Origin: Mesostigma viride
Lineage: Eukaryota; Streptophyta; Mesostigmatophyceae; Mesostigmatales; Mesostigmataceae
Length of the DNA: 64,000 nt
Reading direction: 5' to 3'
Assembly: GCA_009746045.1 (NCBI GenBank)
Contig: RPFO01000165.1
Location: 374,001-438,000 of the forward strand
The translations under genes were made by a program, and so were the position numbers. How positions within the stretch are numbered: the stretch's first letter is position 1; each line of letters starts with the position of its first letter. The notes under the pieces are model-generated. The model was not told the origin of the DNA and did no database searches. It was given only the letters and a program-made list of their open reading frames with translations. This document shows, one piece after another, positions 10,455-20,730 of the stretch.

Positions 10455-12211
10455 TTGTCTAATCACCAAGAAAATGTCCTCAAATGAGGACATTTTTAAG
10501 CATGGATGCCATTTGTAATAACTAACACATGTCAACACATCCATGAGTACGGTATGGAACCATGTTCATTTATGATATGTTCAAGAGTTGCAATGCTTAA
10601 CATCCATGAAATATGCTCTTTGTATAATTGTTTACGATTTATGAATGCAGGGGGGTCGCTACGCGAGTGACCAAATAGCACTCAAGTCAACAATATGCCA
10701 AGAAAGAAGGCATGGCCAGGTCATGGCTGGTCCTGAAAATGCACCCAGGGTGCCCACAACATGTCTATGTTACACCCTCGCAGTCCTAGACCCTGCAGCC
10801 TGCCAGGGGGGGGCACAAAATGTAACTGGCAGCCAGGGACCATGGTGCAGGCCAAACAGCAGGCGTAAAGCTAGCTCAGTCCAAAGAGTGAAATATGATG
10901 CAAATACTTGCCAAGGTTAGGTCCATGATCGTTAGTAGAGGCTCGGCTGCCACCACGGTGCTAAACCATCATGTTGAACCCTTACGTTATATATGAAACA
11001 TATACTGCAAAGAGGCACAAGTTGTAACACAAGCACAATGTAAACATGACAAGCTCAAGTTTCCAAGCCAGTCTTGATCACTTGGACATGAGTTGAAGCA
11101 TTAGAAACATATGGGCAACATACCAGCAAGCCTTGAAAAACTTCTCAGCAACAAGGCAGTATATGTGTTGAATCAAACTACCACATCGCAATTAAGCACA
11201 GCGACTTATACTTGCTGCTGTTTTGATAACGCAAGGCCGTTTACCTTTTCAGTGACGCAACGGGAAAAGAAAGTACCGCCCAGCAAACTTCCGTTATTCC
11301 CCGGACATAAACGTAATCAAAACCACGAAGTTGGGCATTGAAAGCAACCGAAATTATCACGTCTGCGGGAGTTATAGGTTACAATACGCTTAACACGCTT
11401 ACTTCGAACGATGCGGTTGAGAATGACAGTCGGATCCTTGTTCTTGACGTGCGCCCAGGCCGCCAGCTGCGCGGGCCAGCTCAAGAAATATATATTAAAG
11501 GACGGTGACGCGTGGGAAGCACCCAGCCTTGCGGCAAAAGAAAAATATGGCTCGCGCTCGCCCTTGTTTTCGCCAGGCGCGACTGCGACATCACGACGAA
11601 AAAATAGAGACTCTTTGACGCATGCAACTGCCCAGGTCCCTCTTCTCCCCATATCGCCCATAAACCCAGAAGCGTACCATAACCCATACTCGCGATATCC
11701 GCAGCGCCTGGGTGGAAAAAGAAATTGTAAAACCGAACTGCGAACTGACCTATCATGCGATCTACGTAGCTCTCAGATTTTCTTCAACCATGCCAAAATC
11801 CGTTCATGAACAAAATTTTCGACATATACAAAGCACCTGCACGTGAAGAATAGCATCTTTGAAATCACTAGATGACGATCTAAAATGCTGTCTTAGTCCG
11901 GGGCAAAATAATGCCCTATAACATTCAGGCAAGCCTCGGAACTGGCACGACCCCATAGCCGCCACTCGACAAAACACTCGATTGCATTGCGATGTTCTTG
12001 CTATTGTAGGTACTTTTCGTCGCCTCATATTTTCCAGGTACGGTCGACCCCTGTCGACCCCAGGGGCTTGGCGCGCTCAGTACCTATCCCAGTTTCGCGC
12101 CAAAACCCACCAAGTGACCCTAGGACCAAATTTGGCGCCAAAACAGCGCCCCTGACCCCCCCCGTCTCAAACGAGGACTATGTCCTCAAATGAGGACATT
12201 TGGTTTTTGGA
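10455..12211. mobile_element. 1.76-kb insertion with palindromic ends in Copia copy 1
   Basis: Splits the integrase ORF between KLVV and VPRE. Flanking copies of Copia sequence GACTACTAG (10446-10454) and CACTACCAG (12212-12220) look like an imperfect 9-bp target duplication. Near each end lies the same 20-bp palindrome ATGTCCTCAAATGAGGACAT (10474-10493 and 12180-12199); the right one is preceded by an extra CGAGGAC arm. Nothing inside resembles a transposase; ORFs such as 11411-11809 are not recognised. It is most simply a non-autonomous DNA element. Confidence 0.7.
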
Positions 12212-12990
12212 CACTACCAGCTTACAAGGCAGCTGGTCCTGATGCTTGAGCAAACAGTCAAACTGCAAGTCTGCCTGCACACTCTTGCACACCCCAAAGC
12301 CTGGGATCAGGGCCTTCATACCCAACAACAAGTGGTGCTCCTGCATACCAGGCAGAACGTCTATCAGCCTGTATCTGCTGAACCTGTCCACCCCCACCAA
12401 TATATACAAGCCCCTTATATGCTGGATATCCATCTGGATGTCGCCACGCTCCCTAGCAGGCTCCCTAGCATGGGACTGAGGTGGGTGAACAGCATTCTCC
12501 TGGCAACCACAGTTCTCAGCAGCAGCCTGGCAAGCTCCCACAAAGGCTCCCTACCTAGCTTCCAAGCAAACATTGCTGCCTGCCCAGAATGCCCAAACAT
12601 ATGATGCAATCTATGGCCAGCCTCAGCATAGCTCAGCACTCTTCAGTACTGACCTGGCGAGACGTCTGAACCGTGTGTGGGGACACATGATCCACTCCTG
12701 AGGTTCCAGGGCTTCCCTGCAGGCCGTCCTGACGCCCCAAGTCAGGCCCTGCACCCTGGACCGCTCCAGGCCCTTCCAGCAAGGTCCCTTGGCCCTCCAG
12801 GCCAGCACCTGCTGGAGACCCACCACCTGCATGAGGCATAGGGAATTCAGCTGCAGCATTGTTATTGCAATCCAGTGGAAGAACAACATCTTTACACCCT
12901 TGGTGCTGCACAAGGGGCACACCCCCGTCCTTATGTACATCCAGCACACCTTCCCCTAGGGGTGATTGACTATTTACAGGGGATGATGTA
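12212..12990 (-). pseudogene. Copia copy 1, pol N-terminus (gag-pre-integrase and integrase core)
   Basis: Minus-strand frames in order: a low-complexity pol leader (HKDGGVPLVQHQG...), then SYAEAGHRLHHMFGHSGQAA with the first His pair of the HHCC zinc-binding site, then after a frameshift near 12530 CGCQENAVHPPQSHAREP and DIQMDIQHIRGLYILVGVDR with the first integrase Asp, and QADLQFD with the second. Copy 3 has the same order in one frame (58559-59360), which shows where this copy is damaged. Coding stops at 12212 because of the palindrome-ended insertion. Confidence 0.85.
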
Positions 12991-13019
12991 GCTAGTCACT
13001 GCTGCCCAGACTGGCCCCT

Positions 13020-14342
13020 GCCCCAGCAGGCTTGGCCTTCCTGTCAGGCACTCACGACGCCAGTGACCTTCCTTGCCACACACAAAGCATGCTCCACCCT
13101 TCTTCCCAGACCCAGCCCCACCCTTGCCAGGCTTCCCCTGGCCTCCCTGAGGCTGCCCACCCTGCTTGCCCTGGTTGCCTTGAGCTTGGCCCTTGCCTTG
13201 CCCTTGGCCACCCTTACCCTGCTGACCACCAGCTTGCTGGCCCCCAACCCCTCCTTGGGAACCTGCACCCTTGCCACCCTGAGCCCTTGCCTCTGGCGCC
13301 TGAAGCGCTTACGCTTGTTGGGCCTTGCCCCATCACGGGCTGGGTACCCGGGGACATCACCTTGGCCCTGCACAGCGGAGGTGGCATTGCTGCCATGGGA
13401 CTGGATAGCCTTGCAGGCAGGATCTGGCTTCCTTATGCTGAGGATTACAAGCTCCAGAGCACGCAAGGAGCCATCAGTCTGGTTAAGAAACATGCGGGCA
13501 CCGTTCCTCCCATCCACACTCAAACCCATACGGTCCAGGAAATAGTCTGCCAAGGCCCTATCTGTGACCAGGAAGCCATACTTGGCCCCCTTGTCCCTGA
13601 TACGGTTGAGCCTAGCCCATTCCTCTGCCACAGGGCCCACTATCTCAAAGGTGTCATACTGATGCTTATAATAGTTGGTGAGGTTGAGAACCTTGTCAGA
13701 GAACTCCTCCCTCAACCCATCCAGGAACTGTGCCCAGGTTAGCTTATCCTTGACAGCAGTCCTAGCCTTCTCCCTGACACGCTCTGACGAGTCCCTGTTG
13801 CACGTGGACGAGTGAAACACTTGCACTAGGTTGACAGTGGGGTCCACGGAGAACACAACAAGCTCCATGTCCTCTAGCCACTTGTCCAAAGCTTCCTGTG
13901 CTAGTGGTGGGTTAAGAGGCTTTTGTCCATTCATAACAGTGACAGCACTCATGTGAGGTCTCGACCCTGGCAGCGCCTTCACTGGCTCCACCACAGCGGG
14001 TGTCACAACAACAGCACCACTTGGTCCAGCAGGCACAGGGGAGAGCACATCCACATGAGGCCTCTTACCATTGCCGTCAGCGGAGGGGTCCCTCTTACGC
14101 TTCTCCACGGCTGGTTGCCCATTCGCCACCGTTATTGCATCAGATGCCCTGCGCCCGCGCCTTGCGCGCCTCCTCCACCGAGTCTTCGTGTCGCCTCTTG
14201 CTCCCTGGCCGCTTTCCCCCATCGCCGTCGCTGGCTGGGATCGCCTCTCCCACCAGCGCCTCCTTGCCCTTCCCAGGCTCCTGGCTCTCCCAGCCGGTGC
14301 CTCCTCGCCCTTGTCGCCGTCGCCCGGTTTGCCACGAGGCAT
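13020..14342 (-). pseudogene. Copia copy 1, gag (frameshifted before the zinc knuckle)
   Basis: The start is the ATG at 14340-14342 (MPRGKPGDGDKG...), 54 bp downstream of the ORF1 stop. A basic, low-complexity N-terminus is followed by a conserved capsid-like region (LDKWLEDMELV... TWAQFLDGLREEF... RALADYFLDRMGLSVDGRN) shared with copy 3, then a Gln/Lys/Gly-rich linker. The CCHC knuckle CFVCGKEGHWRREC is present at about 13085-13045 but in another frame from the capsid ORF, so a frameshift lies in the linker. Gag would package the element RNA in cytoplasmic particles. Confidence 0.85.
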
Positions 14343-14395
14343 TATATACAAGTGGGGACACAACAATAAAGGCGAAGGAAAAAGGAAGAACTGAC

Positions 14396-15598
14396 TCAAG
14401 CACTGGCGTCGCTGGGGGATGCCGTGGGCACCGTCCCAGCTACTGACTCAGCACCTGCTTGGTTCGCTGCCTCCAGCTCTCGCTCTTGAGCAGTGGCTGC
14501 GATGGGCGTCTCTGGCCGCTCCTCGTCGCTGCCAGCGGCGTCCTCCCCGTCGGCGTAGGGTCCTAGCACTCTGCTAACGGGTCGCCCGTCTGCAGATTTC
14601 TCCACTGGGATCCGGGGCTCGCTCCCACTCTGGCGATCCCACTCAAGGTTCTTCACCCACCGCGTTCCACCACCCCGCTTGCGTTGCAGGCCCCACGACC
14701 ACCGTAGTCGTGTTCGGGCTCTTGCGGGACGTGCAGCTCAGCACGACGTCGTGCAGCGTACCCTTCTACGGTACCGTCGCCTTGTCTATCTGCTGAGATG
14801 AACGTTCGATGATCCCCTCTGGCTGATCAACGAATTGGTAATGGAAGTCTTCTGGCGTTACCTCCCGACCCGTGATGACCTCGACCACTGGATCGTGTGC
14901 TTCTGGTTCCGCCGCCCGCGGTGTGTCGAGTGTTGACCAAATCCCAAATGGTCGTGTGGTTATCACCCACCGGTCTGCGTTGCCCCGTGACTCCTGCAAA
15001 AGAATGTTCACGAGGTGTTCGCACGTTTGTGAAACCACCTCTGCCGACGACCAGGGGTTGTCGACTTCGCGCGCCTGCGCTTGCCTGATCACGTCCGGGA
15101 CTTCAACTCCCGCGCCCAGCACAGAAGTTGCCACCTGATGGTTGAACAGTCGCGCTGCTCCCAGTCCAATGGCCACGATCTGGCCCAGTGCCTCCCGCGC
15201 CAAATCCAGCTGCGACACGGTCACGTGCCCGCCCTGGTGAGCCACCTCCAGACCGTAAATCGTCGAGGACAGCTCGTCCCTTAGCGACACAAACTTTTCG
15301 ACGGCCTCTCGCGACAATTCGCCGGGAGCTGTCGAAGCCTCAATCTGCATCACAATGGGGTCGCTCGCCGCCGGCCCTGCTGCAGTTCCACAAACTGCAC
15401 CCAACCTTTCTTCGCCAGCCCCCTTGCCAGGTACGCCGCCTGGACGAAGGTTGATGCGGTGCTCGGATGAGCGTAGGGATGAAAAGGTCGTGTTCGCTCC
15501 GGGGCTCCTACCCGAAGCTGCGGCTGCGAGCTTTGGCTTTGCGAAGGCTCAATGGCCTGTTCCCTCGGCACGTTGGACATGAAGATGTAAGGAGACAA
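14396..15598 (-). pseudogene. Copia copy 1, extra 5' ORF (ORF1), broken
   Basis: Three minus-strand frames in order (15598-15350, 15404-14766, 14656-14396) match successive parts of the intact 378-aa ORF1 of copy 3: MSPYIFMSN...TFVQAAYLARGLAKKGW, then LDLAREALGQIVAIGLGAARLFNHQVATSVLGAGVEVPDVI and DNPWSSAEVV, then LEWDRQSG...VEKSADGRPVSRVLG. Two frameshifts separate them. The stop at 14396 lies 54 bp before the gag ATG. I recognise no domain. Conservation between two diverged copies shows that the ORF belongs to the element and is not a chance reading frame. Confidence 0.75.
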
Positions 15599-16255
15599 TA
15601 ATACGAGTTAGAAAGAGCTCCCAACGTATGTGAGCTCTTGGTCTTTCACAGCGCGTCTTAGCCAATGTTGCAAGGCAGCAACCTTAAATCTGTTCACCAG
15701 GCCACGACCACAATGGGCACTTCCACGACCAAGGTGGCACCCACGGTTCGTGCTTTCCGAGATAGCTGGTCATCCCCCATGACCAAGCTATATCCTTTGC
15801 GTTGTTCCTCGTTCCCATCGGCATGACGAGGCACGTGCAGGCGTGCAAGCAAATCCACAACGTCCACTGGCATCAGTGCAGAGCCAGGACGTACTGGATT
15901 TGCCTAGACTCTGCAACCTAGGAAGTACAGGACCTGTCACAAGCCTGCAAGGTCTAGTATCCTTGCAGCCCTGTGCCAGCTCCAGTACCCTACTAGTCAC
16001 AGGCTGCTGCTCCTCCTGGTCTACGTGGACCACAGTCACGTGATAGACAGGCTAAGCCTGTGCAGGCACGGCCTGCCACGTGTCCTGTCCACTATACCAG
16101 AGGACTGCACCCTAGTCGGCCACGGATGGCTAGGACTTCGGGACTTGATATCTTTCTCGTCCCTTGTCTGTTTCAGGCGGTCAGCACGGCGTTGGAAAGG
16201 TCTTTCCAAACTGTATCCACTTAGCATATTGGTTGCCCAAAATGCTAACTGCTCC
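15599..16255 (-). mobile_element. Copia copy 1, putative 5' LTR/leader
   Basis: The outer part (about 15800-16255 in reverse) matches 53823-54268 in the leader of Copia copy 3 in the same orientation relative to ORF1. Shared stretches include CCTTTCCAACGCCGTG, ATCAAGTCCCGAAGT and CACGTGGCAGGCCGTGCCTG. The inner part shows weaker matches to 55788-56010 (GGCCTGGTG...AAGGTTGCT, GACCA.GAGCTCAC). A position just upstream of ORF1 in both copies supports LTR plus untranslated leader. Exact LTR ends are not proven because no second LTR of either element is visible. Confidence 0.6.
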
Positions 16256-16615
16256 AGGGCGTCTGAGGCTGAAAGAAGCCAAGGAGGGCGTGGGGGCAAC
16301 CATAACAAGCGGAAGGCCAACCATTCACCCGACCCTGACGGGCAATCACATGCCAAGTCGGTGTTCAGGAGGGTGGGTGGCAAGCCCAAGCCGGGTAACG
16401 CGCCTGACAACGGGGGAGGTGGCCAGGGCAAGTCAAAGATCCAGTGCTACCTGTGCAAGGGGTGGGGGCACATCAAGAAGGAGTGTCCCAGCTTCAAGAA
16501 GACCCAGGGCCAGGGCAGCAACAAGAACAACAACAACAAAAACAACAACAAGAACAAGTCCCAGGCAGGCCAGCCTTCAAAGGGCAGTCAACAAGAAGAA
16601 AGCAAGGAGCAGTGA
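16256..16615 (+). pseudogene. Copia copy 2, gag C-terminus with CCHC knuckle
   Basis: Plus-strand frame encoding GRGGNHNKRKANHSPD..., a basic linker, the zinc knuckle CYLCKGWGHIKKEC (about 16444-16485) and an Asn/Lys-rich tail ending at the stop 16613-16615. The capsid region, ORF1 and 5' LTR are missing: at 16255/16256 this fragment abuts the 5' end of copy 1 head to head. Confidence 0.8.
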
Positions 16616-17245
16616 CTGTCTGAGGCAACCCCTACACACCTTAATTCACCCAAAGGGGAGGCCAGGTGCTCCAATGCAGATTTTATATCTGGGCAACAAG
16701 AGGGTGATCTCCAGGTTCAGGATGGCCCCAGGTCACCTGGAGAGGTACAGGCTCCTATGAAGACGTCCTTGACAGCTGGTGCAGCTGTAAGAATGTCTGA
16801 CCCCATGCATCCTCGTGCTGGGCACGAGGGTGGACCTCTCATTTTGAGAGAAACCAATGTACAACCACAGAGGGGTGTGAAGGCCTCTGGTGGTATGCAT
16901 GTGGTCCCTGCTGGCGGTCCAGGTGTTGGGCATGAGCAGGGTGACTCAGGCTCTGAGTCAGAACAGGATGGAAGTCAGCATGGTGATGCTGGACAACCTG
17001 ACAGCACAGTCCTGACTGTGCCAGGGACTGCTTCCTCCGTGTACCAGGAGCTGGGTGCCCGAATCCACAACATGTTTGGGCATGCCACTTCTCTGTCAAA
17101 CAACTTTGCCTTCCGTATGGGCAGGGCACCCCTTCTCAAGGCGTGCCAGCAAGCTGCCTCACGGTGTAAGTGCCAGTTGTCCTCCAACAAGCCCAGGAAA
17201 TCACATGCCAAAGCTCTACCTCAGAGCATTGGTGATCCGCAATGT
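16616..17245 (+). pseudogene. Copia copy 2, pol N-terminus
   Basis: The frame starting at the ATG at 16757 encodes a low-complexity leader, then SVYQELGARIHNMFGHATSL and CKCQLSSNKPRKSHAKALPQ, equivalent to the gag-pre-integrase HHCC region of copy 3 (HHIFGHS ... CVCQ). Coding is interrupted at 17246 by the left inverted repeat of the large insertion and resumes at 23018 with DIQHIRG. Confidence 0.8.
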
Positions 17246-18729
17246 CATAGCAATACCCCACCACACTCATCGAAAATGGCTGTGTTTGGGCCCCCGCGTA
17301 AAATACCGGTTCGATCAATACATATTAACTTTGTTCGTCCGATTTCGGCCGTTTTTTCAATCGACGCACCTGGCTTCGAGTTAAAACCTTACTTCGAACC
17401 TACTTCAGATCTGGACTTAATTGCCCCGGATCAAAACGGGGGGGAAAACGGTTAAAAAGGGTAAAAAAACGGAAACCAACGGATCGAAACGGAAACGCGA
17501 CCGGGGCTGACTGACTGACAGACCGGGGGTTACAGGGGCGGACACGCGACGGTCACTGCCGGTTACGAGCTGGGCATTACAGTGACCGAGACTCGGAGGT
17601 CGTCATCTCGATTTTTCCCGCGACACCAGAGACGAAAACGACGAAAACACCCATGGCGGTCGAGTATCAGCTAGCGTTTTGAAACTTGCGTCACTGCAGC
17701 CGCTCGAGGTGTCAAAACGAAGCTTACATCACGGTTAATCCATGAAATAATTTTGGAATGATATGAGCTGTGATTGCGACGAGGGAATTGAACGGGACAA
17801 ATTGTTTTTTTGCAGCGCACCATTTTTTTCGCGAAAACCAGATTTCTCGGTGGTACGTGTCTAAAAGTCCTGGTTACGAGAGGAGATGAAAATCCCGGCA
17901 CGATAGCTCAGATTATGCGTTACAATATTCCCGAAAACGTTAGTGTTTTCGTTTTCTGAGTTTCGCATTTTATTCTCCGGCATTCGCCTGGATAAATATG
18001 GGGTGCGAAATCCGTCTGTTTCTTGCTTCGTACAATACATGTCTTTGTCGTCAGATAATTAGCTCTTTAGCCTATGCCCGACCTTCCTGTACTGCCCAGC
18101 CTGCGGCAATAAGCCAGCAGGACTTATGGCGTGCCCAAGATTCCGCGCAAAGGTCGCTAATGGTCTTCCGGATGTGCAGTAAGTGCGGTTAAAGCTGCGA
18201 AAATTGCTTATAATGCCTGTAGAAAGCTCTTTGCGACAGTGTTTTCCAAGCGAGTTTATTGTTCCTTTGACGCTAGATACAAAACGCAAAGGGGGTCATC
18301 ATTTTTTATTAGTCGGCAATGCGGTTTCGAGATGTGATGGGTTGGGCAGACGACCTCGCCACGACCCGCTGGGCTCACGCTTCGCATCTCCCGGCAGCCA
18401 TGAAGAAGCGCAGATTAAGCGAGGTGAGCGAGCTAGAGGTCCCAGAATCGTTGCTAAGGGGCAAGGCAGCGTCTCAAAGGGTAGAGAGCTGGATTAATAA
18501 GACTTTCTCAAGGGCATTATGCAGTGGTTACTGCCACCTTGTCCAGATATTTGCCCTTGTCTTTCTGATTTTTATACTGCTTCAAAGAGGGAAAGGAGAG
18601 CGTTTGCGACGTTGTTTCTCATTCATTACTATGAAGAAAATGCGTTTGCAATTGCTTACAACGAGATGGAAGCTGCCTCATGCAAATTAGCCGGGCAATG
18701 CAAGTGATGCAAGGTGAGGCCATGCACGG

Positions 18730-20560
18730 CTGATATTGCCTTCATGCGTGAGTTGAGCAGGTGGCTGGCTGGGCGTGTGGCTGGCTAGGTGAGCGGGGCG
18801 TTTATGGGGGGTTGCGATGGTGCGGGCATGCGAGGGCAAATGGGCGGGCTCATGCCTGGCTGGTTTGGGTGTTCGGTAGTTAGGTGGTTCGGTAATTGGG
18901 TTGTCGAGTGGTTAGGTGGTTAGGTGGTTGTGTTGCTGGGTGACTGGTTGGTTGGTTGCCCAGGAAGTCTTGTGTGGGAGGCTTAGGCTATAGATCAAAG
19001 AGACAACCAGCGCAGGCCAGAAATCGGGAGAATCCGGACCATGGTAGCTCGAGCCTGCCGTTATCTTTTCCGCGTTTTCGAGTCGTTCAGGATGATGAAG
19101 ATGAATGGTGATGGAAATGTGTATCCTTGTGCATTGAAATTATGGCTGGCTTACGTGTGGAGCGACTAGATGACCTAGACGGTGGGGCCGGAAACAGCAT
19201 GCTTGATCAGGGCGTGTGTTTCTAGCCTAACTGGCCGGGAGTGTCTAGTGGTGAGCACCATTGCTGCGATCGCTCTCCCACCATTTACGAGGAAATACCC
19301 GCAAATGGAAAACCACTGAAAAGGTCTAGCTAGTCAGTCATCACGTTAGCCATGCCATGATTCCAAACGTCCAAGAACTGCACACGGTGCAAAGGCAAAA
19401 AGCCGGAGGACAGCACTTTCAAATGTGCGGCGGGAACCAAAAGCCCGCGGATGCCAGAAAACATCGTGTTGCGGCAGCGACGCGACGATGTGGACAACGA
19501 ATCCAGTGCCAAGCTCGGAACGGCCGCAAAGGAGATCTGGCATCACAGGGTTCAGATGTGCGGCTATAGATGCTTTAAGGGATGCCTAGGCGTAGGTGGG
19601 TTCAATGGCAGGTGGCTGGCTGAAAGGTGGATGCCTTGGTAAATGGCTGGCCGAGTAGCTGGGAGCACAGGCAGCTGGAGAGGGTGGCTGGCTGGCTGGC
19701 TGGTCATGGTGGGTGGATGAGTACAAGGGTGGTCGGTCATAGGTAGATTCCAGGTGGCTAGGTGATTGATAGGCTTTGGGGACTGCCAAGTGGGTGGGTT
19801 GTTGGATTTGTGAGTGAAACAATGCACAGTATTGAGGGTGGTGGGTTGGTGGTTGGTTGGTTAGGGATGCGTGTGGGTGGGCGGGTTGGTGGGTAGGCCA
19901 TTGGTGGTTGGTGGATGGTGGATGTGTAGATGACTGTGTGGGTGGGTGGGCGAAGGGATGGGTAGATGGACAGGTGCGCGCACAGATATGGATGCGTGGA
20001 TGGGTTTATGGTTGGGACCGTCTCACCTATCGCGGGTGAAGGGCTGTGCACGTTGGGGGTGAGATAGGTGGCTGGCTGGCTGAGAAAATGCATGTGTGGG
20101 TGGGTCAGTGGGTATAAGGGTGTGGGGGGAGTGAGTGGTTGAGTGGGTACTTGTAGGTGCGTGGGTGGGTCAAGGGTGGGCGGCCGCATGGGTGCATATG
20201 TGGCCAGCTGGCTGGGTGTTTAGGTGGTTGGGTGATTGGGTGGTTGGCTCATTGGATGGGTGAATGCCTCCTTATTACCTGATTGGTATGTGGGTTGCGC
20301 AGGTGCCTTGGTGGGTGGGTGGATGTCCAAGTGGGTTGGTAGGTGGTTGGGTGCCTAGGTGCACGCGTGGTTATAAAAAGGTGGGTTAGCACGGGCGCAG
20401 CTGGCTGGCTGGGTGGGTCACTGGGTGGGTGGACGGGTGGGTGTCTAGGTGTACGGGCACGCGAGTGTGTGAGTAGTTGTGTGGGTGGGTGGCCAGGTGG
20501 CTGCATGGGTGGGCGACTGCATGGGTGGCTCGGTGCGCACTAAGTGCAAGTGATGGAGAC
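18730..20560. repeat. GT-rich degenerate GGTGGGTGG/GGCTGGCTGG tract
   Basis: Long run of GGTGGNTGG and GCTGGCTGG motifs, interrupted at 18960-19650 by ordinary sequence, lying inside the 5.77-kb insertion. ORFs rich in Pro/Thr/His on the minus strand follow from composition only. Confidence 0.7.
18990..19110 (-). repeat. Dispersed repeat (GAGACAACCAGCGCAGGCC family), reverse copy
   Basis: Reverse complement of 39120-39245: shares ATCAAAGAGACAACCAGCGC, then CAGGCCAGAAATC, GGCTCGAGCC-type sequence and ATCTTATC/GATAAGATAACGGCAGGC. Further partial copies at 20605-20730 and 46110-46150. Possibly a short interspersed element or a piece of one. Confidence 0.65.
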
Positions 20561-20604
20561 ATGGGATATTCCAATGCCGTATCATGTGAGCATACGCCCG
20601 ATTT

Positions 20605-20730
20605 CTGGCCTGCGCTGGTTGTCTCCTTGATAATCATAATAGTGTGCTGGTTGTCTCCTTGATATGATTTCTGGCCTGCGCTGGTTGTCTCCTTGATAAG
20701 AATAATATATCTGGTTGTCTCCTTGATATA
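20605..20730 (+). repeat. Tandem partial copies of the GGTTGTCTCCTTGATA repeat
   Basis: Four occurrences of GGTTGTCTCCTTGATA within 125 bp, two of them preceded by GATTTCTGGCCTGCGCT. Same family as the repeats at 18990, 39120 and 46110. Confidence 0.7.
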
